DNA from: Trichormus_B sp936914905
GTDB lineage: Bacteria > Cyanobacteriota > Cyanobacteriia > Cyanobacteriales > Nostocaceae
Length of the DNA stretch: 64,000 nt
Assembly (NCBI RefSeq): GCF_039871975.1
Contig: NZ_JBDPLL010000001.1
Strand: one strand, 5' to 3'
Below, one piece after another: positions 9,800-17,734 of this stretch. Under the pieces are notes generated by a model. That model had not been told where the DNA came from, did no database searches, and saw only the letters and a list, made by a program, of their open reading frames with translations. Numbering within the stretch: the first letter of the stretch is position 1; each line of letters begins with the position of its first letter. The position numbers and the translations under genes were made by a program.

Positions 9800-10157
9800 A
9801 TCCCGTTGTGGGATTTAATAAAGGCATCTGGAAAGAGCGTTGGATCGGCTGATAATAAAAGTATATTTCCTTTTAATCTAGCCATCCTAAAGCGCCCAGT
9901 TCGAGCAGAAAGGCGCGAAATTTTTCATTTAGAGACTAAATGTGTAATTTAGCGCCTTGACACTAGTTTCGGAAGCATAGCATAGCTACAATTCTGAATG
10001 CTCCTCCTAAAGTCATCACTTACTTTAGCAGTGTAGATAGTTTTTTGTTATAAAATTCACAGTTAAATAACCGTATTCCGCAAAGTTTTGGAAAAACTTA
10101 ACTTTGCGATTTGTGTAAATATTAATTTCGTGGAAATTCACCATAAGGAAAAAAATT
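9800..10157. other. Intergenic region with long hairpin (9910-9958)
   Basis: This divergent intergenic region carries an inverted repeat with 23-base arms, 19 of 23 positions matching (arms 9910-9932 and 9936-9958, loop of 3). The outer AAGGCGC/GCGCCTT and inner CATTTAG/CTAAATG stems are perfect. It is not followed by a T-run, so it may be a regulatory or transcript-end structure rather than a classical terminator. Nothing protein-like is visible. Confidence 0.6.
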
Positions 10158-11033
10158 GTGTCTCAACCCCGTAATCGGTGGATCATTCAAATCGTCTTAG
10201 TTTTAGCTATTGCCGCTTTTATTGGGGTTTCTATGATACCCATTATTGGTGGTTTGAATAATCCCCAATCAGTATCCGAAAATACTACCAGCAACCCTAC
10301 TAATTCTCCTGCATCTAACCAAAAATCACAACTTGCTGATGAAGTTCGGGGTTATGAACTGGTTTTACAAAGGGAACCAGAAAATCAAACTGCTCTCAAA
10401 GGCCTTGTGCAAGCACGACTACAATTACTTAGTCAAAAAGGTAGAGGTGAAGTAAAACCTGCTGATATTCAAGCCGTAATAGAACCTTTAGAAAAGTTGG
10501 CTAAATTAAATCCACAACAGTCTGAGTATGGTGTACTGCTGGCACAAGCAAAGCAGCAAATTGCTGATAATGAAGGTGCAGTCCAAACTTATCGCTCAAT
10601 CTTAGCAACAAGACCTGGTGATCTCAAAGCGTTACAGGGTATGGTCAATTTGCAAATCAGTCAACAACGCCCAGAGGCTGCTATTGGCTTGCTCCAAGAT
10701 ACTTTATCTGCTGCTACTCAAGCAAATACCATTCAGCCTGGAAGTGTTGATGTAGTTGCTGTACAGGTGCTTTTGGGTAGCGTATATGCTTTTCAGAAAA
10801 ACGATACTCAAGCTATCTCAATTTATGAGCAAGCAATCAAGAAAGATCCCCAGGATTTTCGTCCCGTATTGGCAAAGGCTATGTTGCTCAAGGAACAGGG
10901 TAAGGTGGAAGAAGCAAAACCTTTATTTGAGAGTGCCACAGCTTTAGCACCTGCTCAGTATAAAGATGGAATTAATAAGGCAGCAGTAATACCAACTCCT
11001 TCCCCGTCTGCTTCTCCTACTGCATCACCATGA
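10158..11033 (+). CDS. Membrane-anchored TPR protein
   Basis: 291 aa. One N-terminal membrane helix (WIIQIVLVLAIAAFIGVSMI, residues about 8-28) is followed by a Ser/Asn/Pro-rich linker. Then come tetratricopeptide-like repeats from about residue 60 (ELVLQREPENQTALKGLVQA, TYRSILATRPGDLKALQGMV, IYEQAIKKDPQDFRPVLAKA) and a Pro/Ser/Thr-rich tail. TPR proteins of this shape usually scaffold protein complexes at the membrane. Start is GTG at 10158 with AAGGA upstream. Stands alone between two divergent/convergent neighbours. Confidence 0.85.
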   Translation: MSQPRNRWIIQIVLVLAIAAFIGVSMIPIIGGLNNPQSVSENTTSNPTNSPASNQKSQLADEVRGYELVLQREPENQTALKGLVQARLQLLSQKGRGEVKPADIQAVIEPLEKLAKLNPQQSEYGVLLAQAKQQIADNEGAVQTYRSILATRPGDLKALQGMVNLQISQQRPEAAIGLLQDTLSAATQANTIQPGSVDVVAVQVLLGSVYAFQKNDTQAISIYEQAIKKDPQDFRPVLAKAMLLKEQGKVEEAKPLFESATALAPAQYKDGINKAAVIPTPSPSASPTASP

Positions 11034-11142
11034 AGAAGGGGTGTAAGGGTCTAAGGGTGTGGGGGTGTAGGGGAACAATAAAAAACTTAATTCTTAATTC
11101 TTAATTCTTACTTCTGTCACCTGTCACCTGTCGCCTATCACC

Positions 11143-11766
11143 TCAACTTCCTTCTATGGAAGCGACGATACCGAAGATAATAAACAGAAGGCCGCCAATG
11201 AAGGTAATTTGTCGTTCGGAAATTTTACCTGCGATTAATCTACCACCGATTACTGCGATGGCAGCACAAATAGCGTGTCCTAATATTGCACCCACGGTTA
11301 TACCAATGGGGTTGTGACTAGCGGCTAAGGCAATGGTGGCTATTTGTGTGCGATCGCCCCATTCTGCTATCAATGTTAATACAAAAGATTCCAGTAATAT
11401 TGACCAGAGGCTTTTTTGCTGACTGTCTAACTTTGCCTTTTCTACTGCTTCTTTTGCTTCTTCTATGACTTCTGTATCAGAAGCCACAGACATTTTACTC
11501 GCATCGTAGAGCAGTTTCAACCCAAAGGTAATAAACAAAACTATTTCTGCATAATGAACATAGGTTTTTGAGCCTTGTGTTAAAGTAGACAGTAATTGCC
11601 CAAATATCACTGATAAAATCGTCATTACTGCTAAAGCTGCTGTCACACCAGCAAACACTACCCGTCGGGGGTGCTGCATCGACAAAATTACAGCGATAAA
11701 AAAGGTTTTATCACCTAACTCGGAAATGGTAATTAAAACTAAACCTGCCGTAAATGCTGTTAACAC
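11143..11766 (-). CDS. GDT1/TMEM165 (UPF0016) family manganese exporter, Mnx-like
   Basis: 207 aa with six predicted membrane segments arranged as an inverted repeat. Each half has the family's E-x-G-D-[KR]-T motif: ELGDKTF near residue 16 and EWGDRTQ in the second half. These acidic motifs form the cation-binding sites. In Synechocystis the homologue (Mnx) exports Mn2+ from the cytosol to the thylakoid lumen or periplasm. Start is GTG at 11766, with AGGAGC about 9 bases upstream. A yybP-ykoY Mn2+ riboswitch precedes it (separate entry), which strongly supports manganese as substrate. A charged cytosolic loop of about 35 residues (VASDTEVIEEAKEAVEKAKL) joins the halves. Confidence 0.93.
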   Translation of the reverse strand: MLTAFTAGLVLITISELGDKTFFIAVILSMQHPRRVVFAGVTAALAVMTILSVIFGQLLSTLTQGSKTYVHYAEIVLFITFGLKLLYDASKMSVASDTEVIEEAKEAVEKAKLDSQQKSLWSILLESFVLTLIAEWGDRTQIATIALAASHNPIGITVGAILGHAICAAIAVIGGRLIAGKISERQITFIGGLLFIIFGIVASIEGS

Positions 11767-11823
11767 TCTCTCAAGCTCCTGAAGGATTTTTTACCTGTGT
11801 GGAGCTTCTAATGAGTTTTTAAT

Positions 11824-11976
11824 GACCTCACTGAAGCTCACACACTTGTTTGGTGTGAACTCAGTGAAGGTCTCGCTTTCAAATACTTTATTATTCGCCA
11901 TCTGAACCAGGCTTATCGCCAGTATGTTGATTCAGATGCACTGGCTTTTGTACCAGCAGCTACTCCCCTTCTATTC
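11824..11976 (-). promoter_or_regulatory. yybP-ykoY manganese riboswitch
   Basis: On the minus strand the leader of the manganese exporter gene contains the two conserved family boxes. AAGGGGAGTAGC (+ strand complement around 11958-11970) and GCGAGACCTTCACTGA (complement around 11861-11877) form the Mn2+-binding junction. The second box pairs with CTTCAGTGAGGTC (11824-11836) to close the P3-like stem. The order, spacing and sequence match the yybP-ykoY aptamer, which stabilises on Mn2+ binding and turns on Mn2+ efflux genes. The stem between the two boxes carries a variable hairpin. Downstream of the aptamer, AAGCTCC (complement of 11801-11807) can pair with GGAGCTT (complement of 11773-11779), which includes the Shine-Dalgarno, so control is probably at translation. 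Confidence 0.9.
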
Positions 11977-11983
11977 AATATTA

Positions 11984-12012
11984 ATTATACCTTGATGTCG
12001 GTTGGCAGTCAA
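11984..12012 (-). promoter_or_regulatory. Sigma70-type promoter for Mn riboswitch transcript
   Basis: Minus-strand TTGACT (complement of 12007-12012) and TATAAT (complement of 11984-11989) are separated by exactly 17 bases and sit about 10 bases upstream of the riboswitch 5' box. This is a near-consensus housekeeping promoter in the right place. Confidence 0.8.
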
Positions 12013-12284
12013 GGGTTTGCAAAAACGAACCGCAGAGGCATAGAGAACACAGAGGAATAAGAGTTTGGGGTAGTTGTTGCATAGTCCTCAGAGAAATAAA
12101 TAAACCATGAAGAAGCGAGCGAAGGACACGAACAGAAGAGGGTTTAAGAGAGATTTTTCGTAAGGTTTGATTGACTTTTGACAATTTACTCTCAGAATAA
12201 GAGCAGAATACACATAACGACAACACCTGGAGAAACTAATGATTTACACAAATCAGAAAAAGTCAAAAACCATACCCAAAATCT

Positions 12285-12557
12285 ATGCACGTAATTTCAA
12301 TTTGCAACCTCCGCGAAGATGCAGCAAAATATCCCGATATCAAAAAAGAAATTGAAGATTGGTATATAACTGTTAAAAAAGCCGAATGGCAAAATCTGGA
12401 GGATGTACGTAAAGTTTACCGTGATACTGAAGCTGTTAGTAACTTTACTGTTTTTAACATTAAAGGTAATGATTACAGTTTAATTGTAGGGATTAATTAC
12501 GAAACCCAAAAAAATCACTACAAATACTTGTTAACTCACGCAGTATACAATAAATAA
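12285..12557 (+). pseudogene. HigB-type toxin, likely truncated by a late stop
   Basis: The frame encodes a HigB_toxin-family mRNA interferase. It has MHVISICNLREDAAKYPD, AEWQNLEDVRKVYRDTEAVS, the core FTVFNIKGNDYSLIVGINYE and a C-terminal THAVYNK. In this family the protein normally continues past THxEYDK with a short aromatic ending such as xWKxDPYF. Here a TAA at 12555 stops translation, but the same frame goes on to read KWRYDNYF and then TGA at 12582. A nonsense mutation therefore seems to have removed the last eight or nine residues. The antitoxin start (12568) lies inside that lost end, as in an originally overlapping operon. Residual toxicity is uncertain. Confidence 0.7.
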
Positions 12558-12567
12558 AAATGGAGAT

Positions 12568-12965
12568 ATGACAATTACTTTTGATAATAAAAGTTATAGC
12601 CAATTACTGGCAGAGATTCATCTTCAAATAATTGAAACAGAAGATGATTATCAACGTATTTTGAAAGTTGCATAATATCTAACTCTAAAAAGAATCTTAC
12701 TCCAGAGAAGCGAGCTTTGGAGAAACTGCTTGTCAGACTAATTGAAGATTATGATGAAGAAAATTATCCATTGGATAAATCTACACCTCATGAAATTTTG
12801 CAACACATTATGGAACATAGTGGAACTCGTCAAGCTGATTTGGTAGGTATTATTGGTTCTAGTGGTGTTGTTTCCGAAGTTGTAAATGATAAACGTTCCA
12901 TTAGTAAAGCACAAGCAAAAGCCTTGGCAGAATATTTTAAAGTTTTTCCTAGTTTGTTTATTTGA
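12568..12965 (+). pseudogene. HigA-type helix-turn-helix antitoxin, frameshifted
   Basis: ATG at 12568, preceded by GGAGAT, starts a frame (TFDNKSYSQLLAEIHLQIIE, then DDYQRILKVA) that stops at about 12673. The next frame takes up immediately with LTPEKRALEKLLVRLIEDYD and continues to 12965 through an XRE-type domain (ILQHIMEHSGTRQADLVGII, then VVNDKRSISKAQAKALAEYF). Together they reconstruct a normal HigA antitoxin with one small indel near 12665-12675. Position directly behind the HigB frame confirms the pair. The downstream part could start at TTG 12717 and would contain the whole DNA-binding domain. Confidence 0.75.
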
Positions 12966-13013
12966 ATTTCAATTTTTATGTTTTTTGTAAAAAAAAACAT
13001 AAAAATAATCTCT

Positions 13014-13128
13014 AATAACCTCTCCCTAACCCTCTCTTATGAAGAAAGGAAACAGTAAGGGATAAATTCAAACTCTTTCTCCTTGTATCTTTCTCCTTGT
13101 AGAAGAGAGACTTAGAGAGAGGTTGTTT
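13014..13128. repeat. MITE-like imperfect palindrome
   Basis: Arms of about 25 bases (13014-13038 and 13103-13128) are imperfect reverse complements. Both are rich in CCTCTCCCTAA / TTAGAGAGAGG and enclose about 65 bases that contain a short internal duplication (CTTTCTCCTTGTA). There is no coding frame. The layout fits a miniature inverted-repeat element or an abundant intergenic palindrome of Nostocales. Confidence 0.45.
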
Positions 13129-13136
13129 AAATACGC

Positions 13137-13364
13137 TAAGGAAAGTGGATTAAATAAGGTGTAAGAGTGCCAATAATATCTATACACTAGAAGGATAGAT
13201 GGAGAACTGGTAGATGATGCACCCTAACCCTGGTGAAATTGAAGTTAAAATGCAAGGATACTAAACGATACTATAAGTCGTTGTCAGAGAAGGATGCCCC
13301 ATATGGTCGGCGATTGAAGCCCTAAAAGTAGGGTAGGGCGGGCAGGCATAGATGCACGGCTTGC
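13137..13364 (+). mobile_element. ISAzo13-type transposase remnant (5' end), copy A
   Basis: The block starts at AGGAAAGTGGATTAAA and contains a start region reading MHPNPGEIEVKMQGY, then (after small indels) YKSLSEKD and AIEALKVG. It then runs into the scaffold gap. This resembles the N-terminus of ISAzo13-family (Rhodopirellula-type DDE) transposases, which have Y..L.EK.RR..AA.EA..LGYGG. A TAG follows ALKVG in both this copy and copy B. The block is an inverted copy of 24715-24962. Family assignment is from recalled motifs. Confidence 0.55.
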
Positions 13365-13464
13365 NNNNNNNNNNNNNNNNNNNNNNNNNNNNNNNNNNNN
13401 NNNNNNNNNNNNNNNNNNNNNNNNNNNNNNNNNNNNNNNNNNNNNNNNNNNNNNNNNNNNNNNN
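13365..13464. other. Scaffold gap (100 N)
   Basis: Exactly 100 undetermined bases, inside an ISAzo13-type remnant and immediately next to the 3' end of miaA. The fixed length marks an unsized assembly gap. Confidence 0.99.
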
Positions 13465-13469
13465 TATTA

Positions 13470-14366
13470 TCAGTTTGTAATAAACTCATTTATTCGAGTA
13501 AAAACTTTTTCTAATAAATCTGAATTATTAACGTTAAAATATTCAAGATCAGGAGATTGTCTAAACCAAGTACGTTGACGCTTTGCGAATTGTCGGGTAT
13601 GCAAAGTAATTAAATCTGTAGCTTCATCTAAAGTAATTTCACCAGCTAAATATTGCTTGATTTCTTGATATCCCAAAGTATTTAATAATGATAAATCCAG
13701 GCCATACTTTTGAGATAAATATTCAACTTCAGCAACTAATCCATCTGTAATCATTTGTTCTGTGCGTCTACGAATTCTTATATCTAAATGTTCTGGTTCA
13801 CAATCTAAACAAATTTGCAAAATCGGATATTCGGGTGGGTTTTCCCCTTGCTGTTCAGAAATCGGAATTCCAGTAACATAATATACTTCTAAACTTCTTA
13901 CAATCCGCACCAAGTCGTTAGCATGAATTTTTTGGGCTGCAACTGGATCAACTTGTTGCAACATGGGGTAAAGTTGATTTTGACTAAGAGATTCAAGTTG
14001 CGAGCGCAATTCTGGTTGTGGTGACACTCTGGGAATTTTCATCCCCTGCACAATAGAACGGATATATAAACCAGTTCCACCAACCAACAACAATGGGGAA
14101 ACACCAAGACTAGCAATTAAAGTTTGTGCTTGTTCCTGATAATCTGCTAATGTCATTGTTTGAGTTGGTTCACAGATATCTATTAGATAATGTGGCACTA
14201 ATTTCTGTTCCTCCAGACTTGGTTTAGCAGTTCCAATGTCAAACTCGCGGTATACTTGACGAGAATCGGCGCTCAGAATCACCGGACCCAACCGCCTAGC
14301 TAAACTCAAAGCTAAACTAGACTTCCCCGTTGCTGTAGCACCACAAATTACAATTAATTTAGTCAT
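13470..14366 (-). CDS. miaA: tRNA dimethylallyltransferase
   Basis: Transfers a dimethylallyl group to A37 of tRNAs reading UNN codons. About 298 aa. P-loop GATATGKSSLAL lies at the N-terminus, followed by the substrate motif SADSRQVYREFDIGTAKP. Then come HYLIDICEP, GGTGLYIRS, and the C-terminal LGYQEIKQYL and TRQFAKRQRTWFR motifs. ATG at 14366 begins directly before the P-loop segment; the longer frame upstream to 14423 reads through AT-rich intergenic DNA and is rejected. Divergent from gyrB. Its 3' end is only five bases from a scaffold gap, but the stop codon is present. Confidence 0.96.
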   Translation of the reverse strand: MTKLIVICGATATGKSSLALSLARRLGPVILSADSRQVYREFDIGTAKPSLEEQKLVPHYLIDICEPTQTMTLADYQEQAQTLIASLGVSPLLLVGGTGLYIRSIVQGMKIPRVSPQPELRSQLESLSQNQLYPMLQQVDPVAAQKIHANDLVRIVRSLEVYYVTGIPISEQQGENPPEYPILQICLDCEPEHLDIRIRRRTEQMITDGLVAEVEYLSQKYGLDLSLLNTLGYQEIKQYLAGEITLDEATDLITLHTRQFAKRQRTWFRQSPDLEYFNVNNSDLLEKVFTRINEFITN

Positions 14367-14581
14367 TAGTCGCTTCGTTCCAATTAAAAAGTAAAAATTA
14401 AAAATTAAAAATGCAGAATTCACCTTTTTAATTCTTAATTTATAAAGGGTTCCTATCCTTATATAAACTTCCCATTAAATTGCGCTAAAGACGGCAGCAA
14501 GGCTTTTGTGTTATAATTTTGGGGTGATTTGACTTTTTTGGCCTTTAGGCAAGTTCAACCCCAAGCATCAGGAGAATTTTC
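14367..14581 (+). promoter_or_regulatory. miaA-gyrB divergent intergenic region
   Basis: 215 bases with A/T-rich short repeats near miaA. TGTGTTATAAT at about 14508-14518 could be an extended -10 element for gyrB, about 60 bases before its ATG. AGGAGAA lies 7-8 bases upstream of the gyrB start. No gene is seen. Confidence 0.4.
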
Positions 14582-16519
14582 ATGACGAGCAGTTACAGTG
14601 CCGATCAGATTCAAGTTCTGGAAGGTCTGGAAGCCGTCCGCAAACGACCAGGGATGTACATCGGTACTACAGGTCCGAGAGGACTCCATCATTTAGTTTA
14701 CGAGGTGGTAGACAACTCTGTAGACGAAGCTTTAGCAGGTCACTGTACCCATGTTGAGGTAGATATTAACGCTGATGGTTCGGTGACTGTAACAGATGAT
14801 GGTCGGGGTATTCCCGTAGATATTCACCCGAAAACCGGCAAATCAGCTTTAGAAACCGTATTAACTGTACTTCACGCTGGAGGTAAGTTTGGTGGTGGTG
14901 GCTATAAAGTTTCTGGAGGTTTACACGGGGTTGGTATTTCTGTAGTTAACGCCCTGTCTGAGTTTGTGGAAGTTACGGTTTGGCGAGATAATAAGGAGCA
15001 TGTTCAGCGATATGAACGGAGTTTTCCGGTTACTGAACTGCAAGTAAAGCCTTATAAAGAAGCCAGAACTGGAACTTCTATTACTTTCAAGCCAGATAGG
15101 CAAATCTTTACTATCAGTATTGAATTTGATTACATTACTTTATCAGGTCGCTTGCGCGAGTTAGCGTATTTGAATGCTGGTGTCAAAATTATTTTCACCG
15201 ATCATCGTCTCGAACTGCTCAAGAGCGATACACCAAGGATAGAAATTTACGAATACAAGGGTGGTATTAAAGAGTATATCGCCTACATGAATCGTGAGAA
15301 GCAGCCTTTACACGAAGAAATTATTTATGTACAGGGGGAAAGAAATAATGTACAAGTGGAAGTTTCGTTACAATGGTGTACTGATGCTTACACTGACAAT
15401 GTGCTAGGTTTTGCTAATAATATTCGTACTATTGATGGTGGAACTCACTTAGAAGGTTTAAAAGCAGTTTTAACTCGGACATTAAATGCGATCGCTCGCA
15501 AGCGGAATAAAATTAAAGAGAATGAATCTAACCTCAGTGGTGAACACGTCCGCGAAGGTTTAACCGCAGTTATTTCTGTTAAAGTACCCGATCCTGAATT
15601 TGAAGGACAAACGAAAACTAAACTTGGTAATACGGAAGTTCGCGGTATCGTTGATTCTTTTGTCGGTGAAGTCCTCACTGAATATCTGGAATTTCACCCC
15701 AGTATCGCTGACACGATTTTAGATAAGGCTATTCAAGCCTTTAAAGCCGCAGAAGCAGCCCGTCATGCACGGGAGTTAGTCAGACGGAAATCAGTCCTAG
15801 AATCTTCTCCTTTACCTGGTAAATTAGCAGATTGCAGTTCCCGTGACCCCTCAGAATCTGAGATTTTTATTGTGGAAGGTGATTCAGCCGGTGGCAGCGC
15901 CAAACAAGGACGCGATCGCCGGACGCAAGCAATTCTTCCTTTACGTGGTAAAATATTAAACATCGAAAAAACCGACGACGCAAAGATTTACAAGAACAAC
16001 GAAGTTCAATCCTTAATTACAGCACTGGGTTTAGGTGTAAAAGGCGAAGAATTTGATACTGCACAATTACGGTATCACCGTATAGTAATAATGACTGATG
16101 CTGACGTAGATGGGGCGCACATCCGTACTTTGTTGTTAACTTTCTTTTATCGGTATAAAAGGGCATTGATTGAACAAGGGTTCATTTATATTGCTTGTCC
16201 GCCACTTTACAAAGTGGAACGAGGCAAAAATCATGAATATTGTTATAGCGATCGCGAATTACAACAGCATATCGCTACCTTACCCACCAAGGCTAACTAC
16301 AATATTCAACGGTTCAAAGGTTTGGGTGAAATGATGCCAGAACAACTCTGGACAACTACAATGAACCCAGAAACTCGTAAAATGAAGCAAGTAGAAATTG
16401 AAGACGCAGCAGAAGCAGATCGCATTTTCACCATTTTAATGGGCGATCGCGTTGCACCGAGGAGGGAATTCATCGAAACCTATGGTTCTAAACTTAACCT
16501 TACTGATTTAGATATCTAA
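14582..16519 (+). CDS. gyrB: DNA gyrase subunit B
   Basis: ATPase subunit of type IIA topoisomerase. 645 aa. GHKL ATPase motifs: EVVDNSVDEALAGH, DDGRGIPVDIHPKTGKSA and GGLHGVGISVVNALS. A transducer domain follows, then the TOPRIM domain with EGDSAGGSAKQGRDRRTQA, LPLRGKILNIEKT and DADVDGAHIRTLL. The C-terminal part has QRFKGLGEMMPEQLWTTTMN. Length matches the short GyrB type without the proteobacterial insertion. Start ATG has AGGAGAA upstream. Several GCGATCGC sites lie in the gene. The partner A subunit type gene lies about 3.4 kb downstream on the other strand. Confidence 0.97.
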   Translation: MTSSYSADQIQVLEGLEAVRKRPGMYIGTTGPRGLHHLVYEVVDNSVDEALAGHCTHVEVDINADGSVTVTDDGRGIPVDIHPKTGKSALETVLTVLHAGGKFGGGGYKVSGGLHGVGISVVNALSEFVEVTVWRDNKEHVQRYERSFPVTELQVKPYKEARTGTSITFKPDRQIFTISIEFDYITLSGRLRELAYLNAGVKIIFTDHRLELLKSDTPRIEIYEYKGGIKEYIAYMNREKQPLHEEIIYVQGERNNVQVEVSLQWCTDAYTDNVLGFANNIRTIDGGTHLEGLKAVLTRTLNAIARKRNKIKENESNLSGEHVREGLTAVISVKVPDPEFEGQTKTKLGNTEVRGIVDSFVGEVLTEYLEFHPSIADTILDKAIQAFKAAEAARHARELVRRKSVLESSPLPGKLADCSSRDPSESEIFIVEGDSAGGSAKQGRDRRTQAILPLRGKILNIEKTDDAKIYKNNEVQSLITALGLGVKGEEFDTAQLRYHRIVIMTDADVDGAHIRTLLLTFFYRYKRALIEQGFIYIACPPLYKVERGKNHEYCYSDRELQQHIATLPTKANYNIQRFKGLGEMMPEQLWTTTMNPETRKMKQVEIEDAAEADRIFTILMGDRVAPRREFIETYGSKLNLTDLDI

Positions 16520-16710
16520 TATCAGCAAATCAGTGTCATCATTTGTTTAGGCAGGGTGTGGAGTGTAGGGAAATATAGTTTGTCCTAGACCCTAAAAGGT
16601 ACAAGCCCAGATCCTTCAGGTCGTTCAGGAAGCTTCGCGACTTAATTAATGGAGAATACAAAAATGTAGATCCAGACGGGTGGCGCCAGAAATACAAAGT
16701 CCGAATTTGA

Positions 16711-16739
16711 AACCCCTGATTTTTTTTAATCATGGGGTT
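16711..16739 (+). terminator. Hairpin downstream of gyrB
   Basis: AACCCCTGATT and AATCATGGGGTT form a stem of about 11 pairs with one bulge, and the loop is T-rich. There is no following T-run, so it is a weak terminator candidate about 190 bases after gyrB. The 16520-16710 stretch holds no convincing gene. Confidence 0.35.
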
Positions 16740-16740
16740 C

Positions 16741-17734
16741 CCTACACCCGAACCCCTATAAACCTTTCATTCCTGCCTTTTGCCTTTTATCTTTTGCCTC
16801 CTGCCTTCTTGCAGTATCTCCAATGACAAAATATTTCTCGACTGATTAAAATATCGTTGTATACAATAAAAACAGTTTGTCAAGTTGCATAAGGTAGAAA
16901 TCTCAGCATTGCGCTAATGTGTGAATAAGGCCGAAATCACAGAAACCTAAATTCATCTGTCAATCGGCTTATTCAGCCACAACCTTAACTCCTTAGTTAA
17001 GGTTATCGGCTTAGCATATACAAGGCTTAGTGCCTGGAAATAAGCACTACCGCTGCACTATTTACCTAGCGATTAGCCCAGCTTTGCTCTCTCAAAATAA
17101 CCAATTTATAAACGAATTGTAAAAACGGGTGCATTAGTACTGCTAACTTGAGTTAACATCTAAATCTTCTGTTGCCAGGAAACTATTGTTGTACTTAAAA
17201 CCTAGAATCTCCCAGGAGCAAGTGTGCTTACCTTTGAATCTAATGAGAATGCCACTGCAAAACCAAAAAGTTTTCCACAAGAGTTAATGGTGTGACTACC
17301 GTTTTTAATGTCTTTTTGATAAAAGTGGCTTCACCTTGCTTAATGAGTTCGTAATTAAGACACAAAAATAGTGCAATTTCTGTGAAACAGGCTACAATCG
17401 GAACAGTCTTGACAAGTAAATCTGCCCGCAGTCATATCTATAAAATGTCTGAAGTGGTTAATTTCTTGATTAAGGTGCGTCTGGTTTTCAGCCAGCCAAT
17501 CAGAAGTTGTGTACAACGGCGACAGCGATGAATTTTACTTTAATTGAGCAAGTTACATCACAGTGATAGTTGCCACTAAAGTAAAAACTCCGCCTCCATC
17601 TTAGAGGCAAAATCACCGGAAAAATTATAGGTAAATTAGCCAAAAGCCTATTTCCGGTAAACAAATAGCTCGATCAAAAGAGCAGTAACCACATCTTGAG
17701 TAATTGATTCTGCAAGGAGCATGAGGAACGCGGC
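16741..17734 (+). other. Long leader / intergenic region upstream of sigA
   Basis: About 1 kb between gyrB and sigA holds no protein-coding frame. Its 16919-17004 part can fold strongly (separate entry). The rest is AT-rich with scattered short repeats. A long untranslated region with more than one promoter is plausible for a housekeeping sigma factor gene, but I cannot place promoters with confidence. Confidence 0.5.
16919..17004 (+). ncRNA. Candidate structured RNA in sigA leader
   Basis: Two adjacent stems. In the first, GTGTGAATAAGGCCGA (16919-16934) pairs with TCGGCTTATTCAGCCAC (16964-16980) apart from small bulges. In the second, AACCTTAACT (16981-16990) pairs perfectly with AGTTAAGGTT (16995-17004) over a CCTT loop. 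The absence of a coding frame and the compensated look of the first stem suggest a functional RNA: a 5' leader element or an independent sRNA. I could not match it to 6S, Yfr1 or another known cyanobacterial RNA. Confidence 0.4.

Noticed and set aside
11981..12226. 81-codon minus-strand frame upstream of the Mn riboswitch
   Set aside because: Overlaps the riboswitch promoter and an interspersed GCAGAGG-type repeat; not protein-like.
14367..14423. N-terminal extension of miaA
   Set aside because: Codes for AT-rich intergenic repeat sequence; homology begins at the ATG at 14366.
16539..16733. 64-codon minus-strand open frame after gyrB
   Set aside because: No start context, composition unlike neighbouring proteins, overlaps a hairpin; treated as noncoding.
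16919..17004. 6S RNA or another named cyanobacterial sRNA
   Set aside because: The stems do not match any consensus I can recall; kept only as an unnamed structured candidate.
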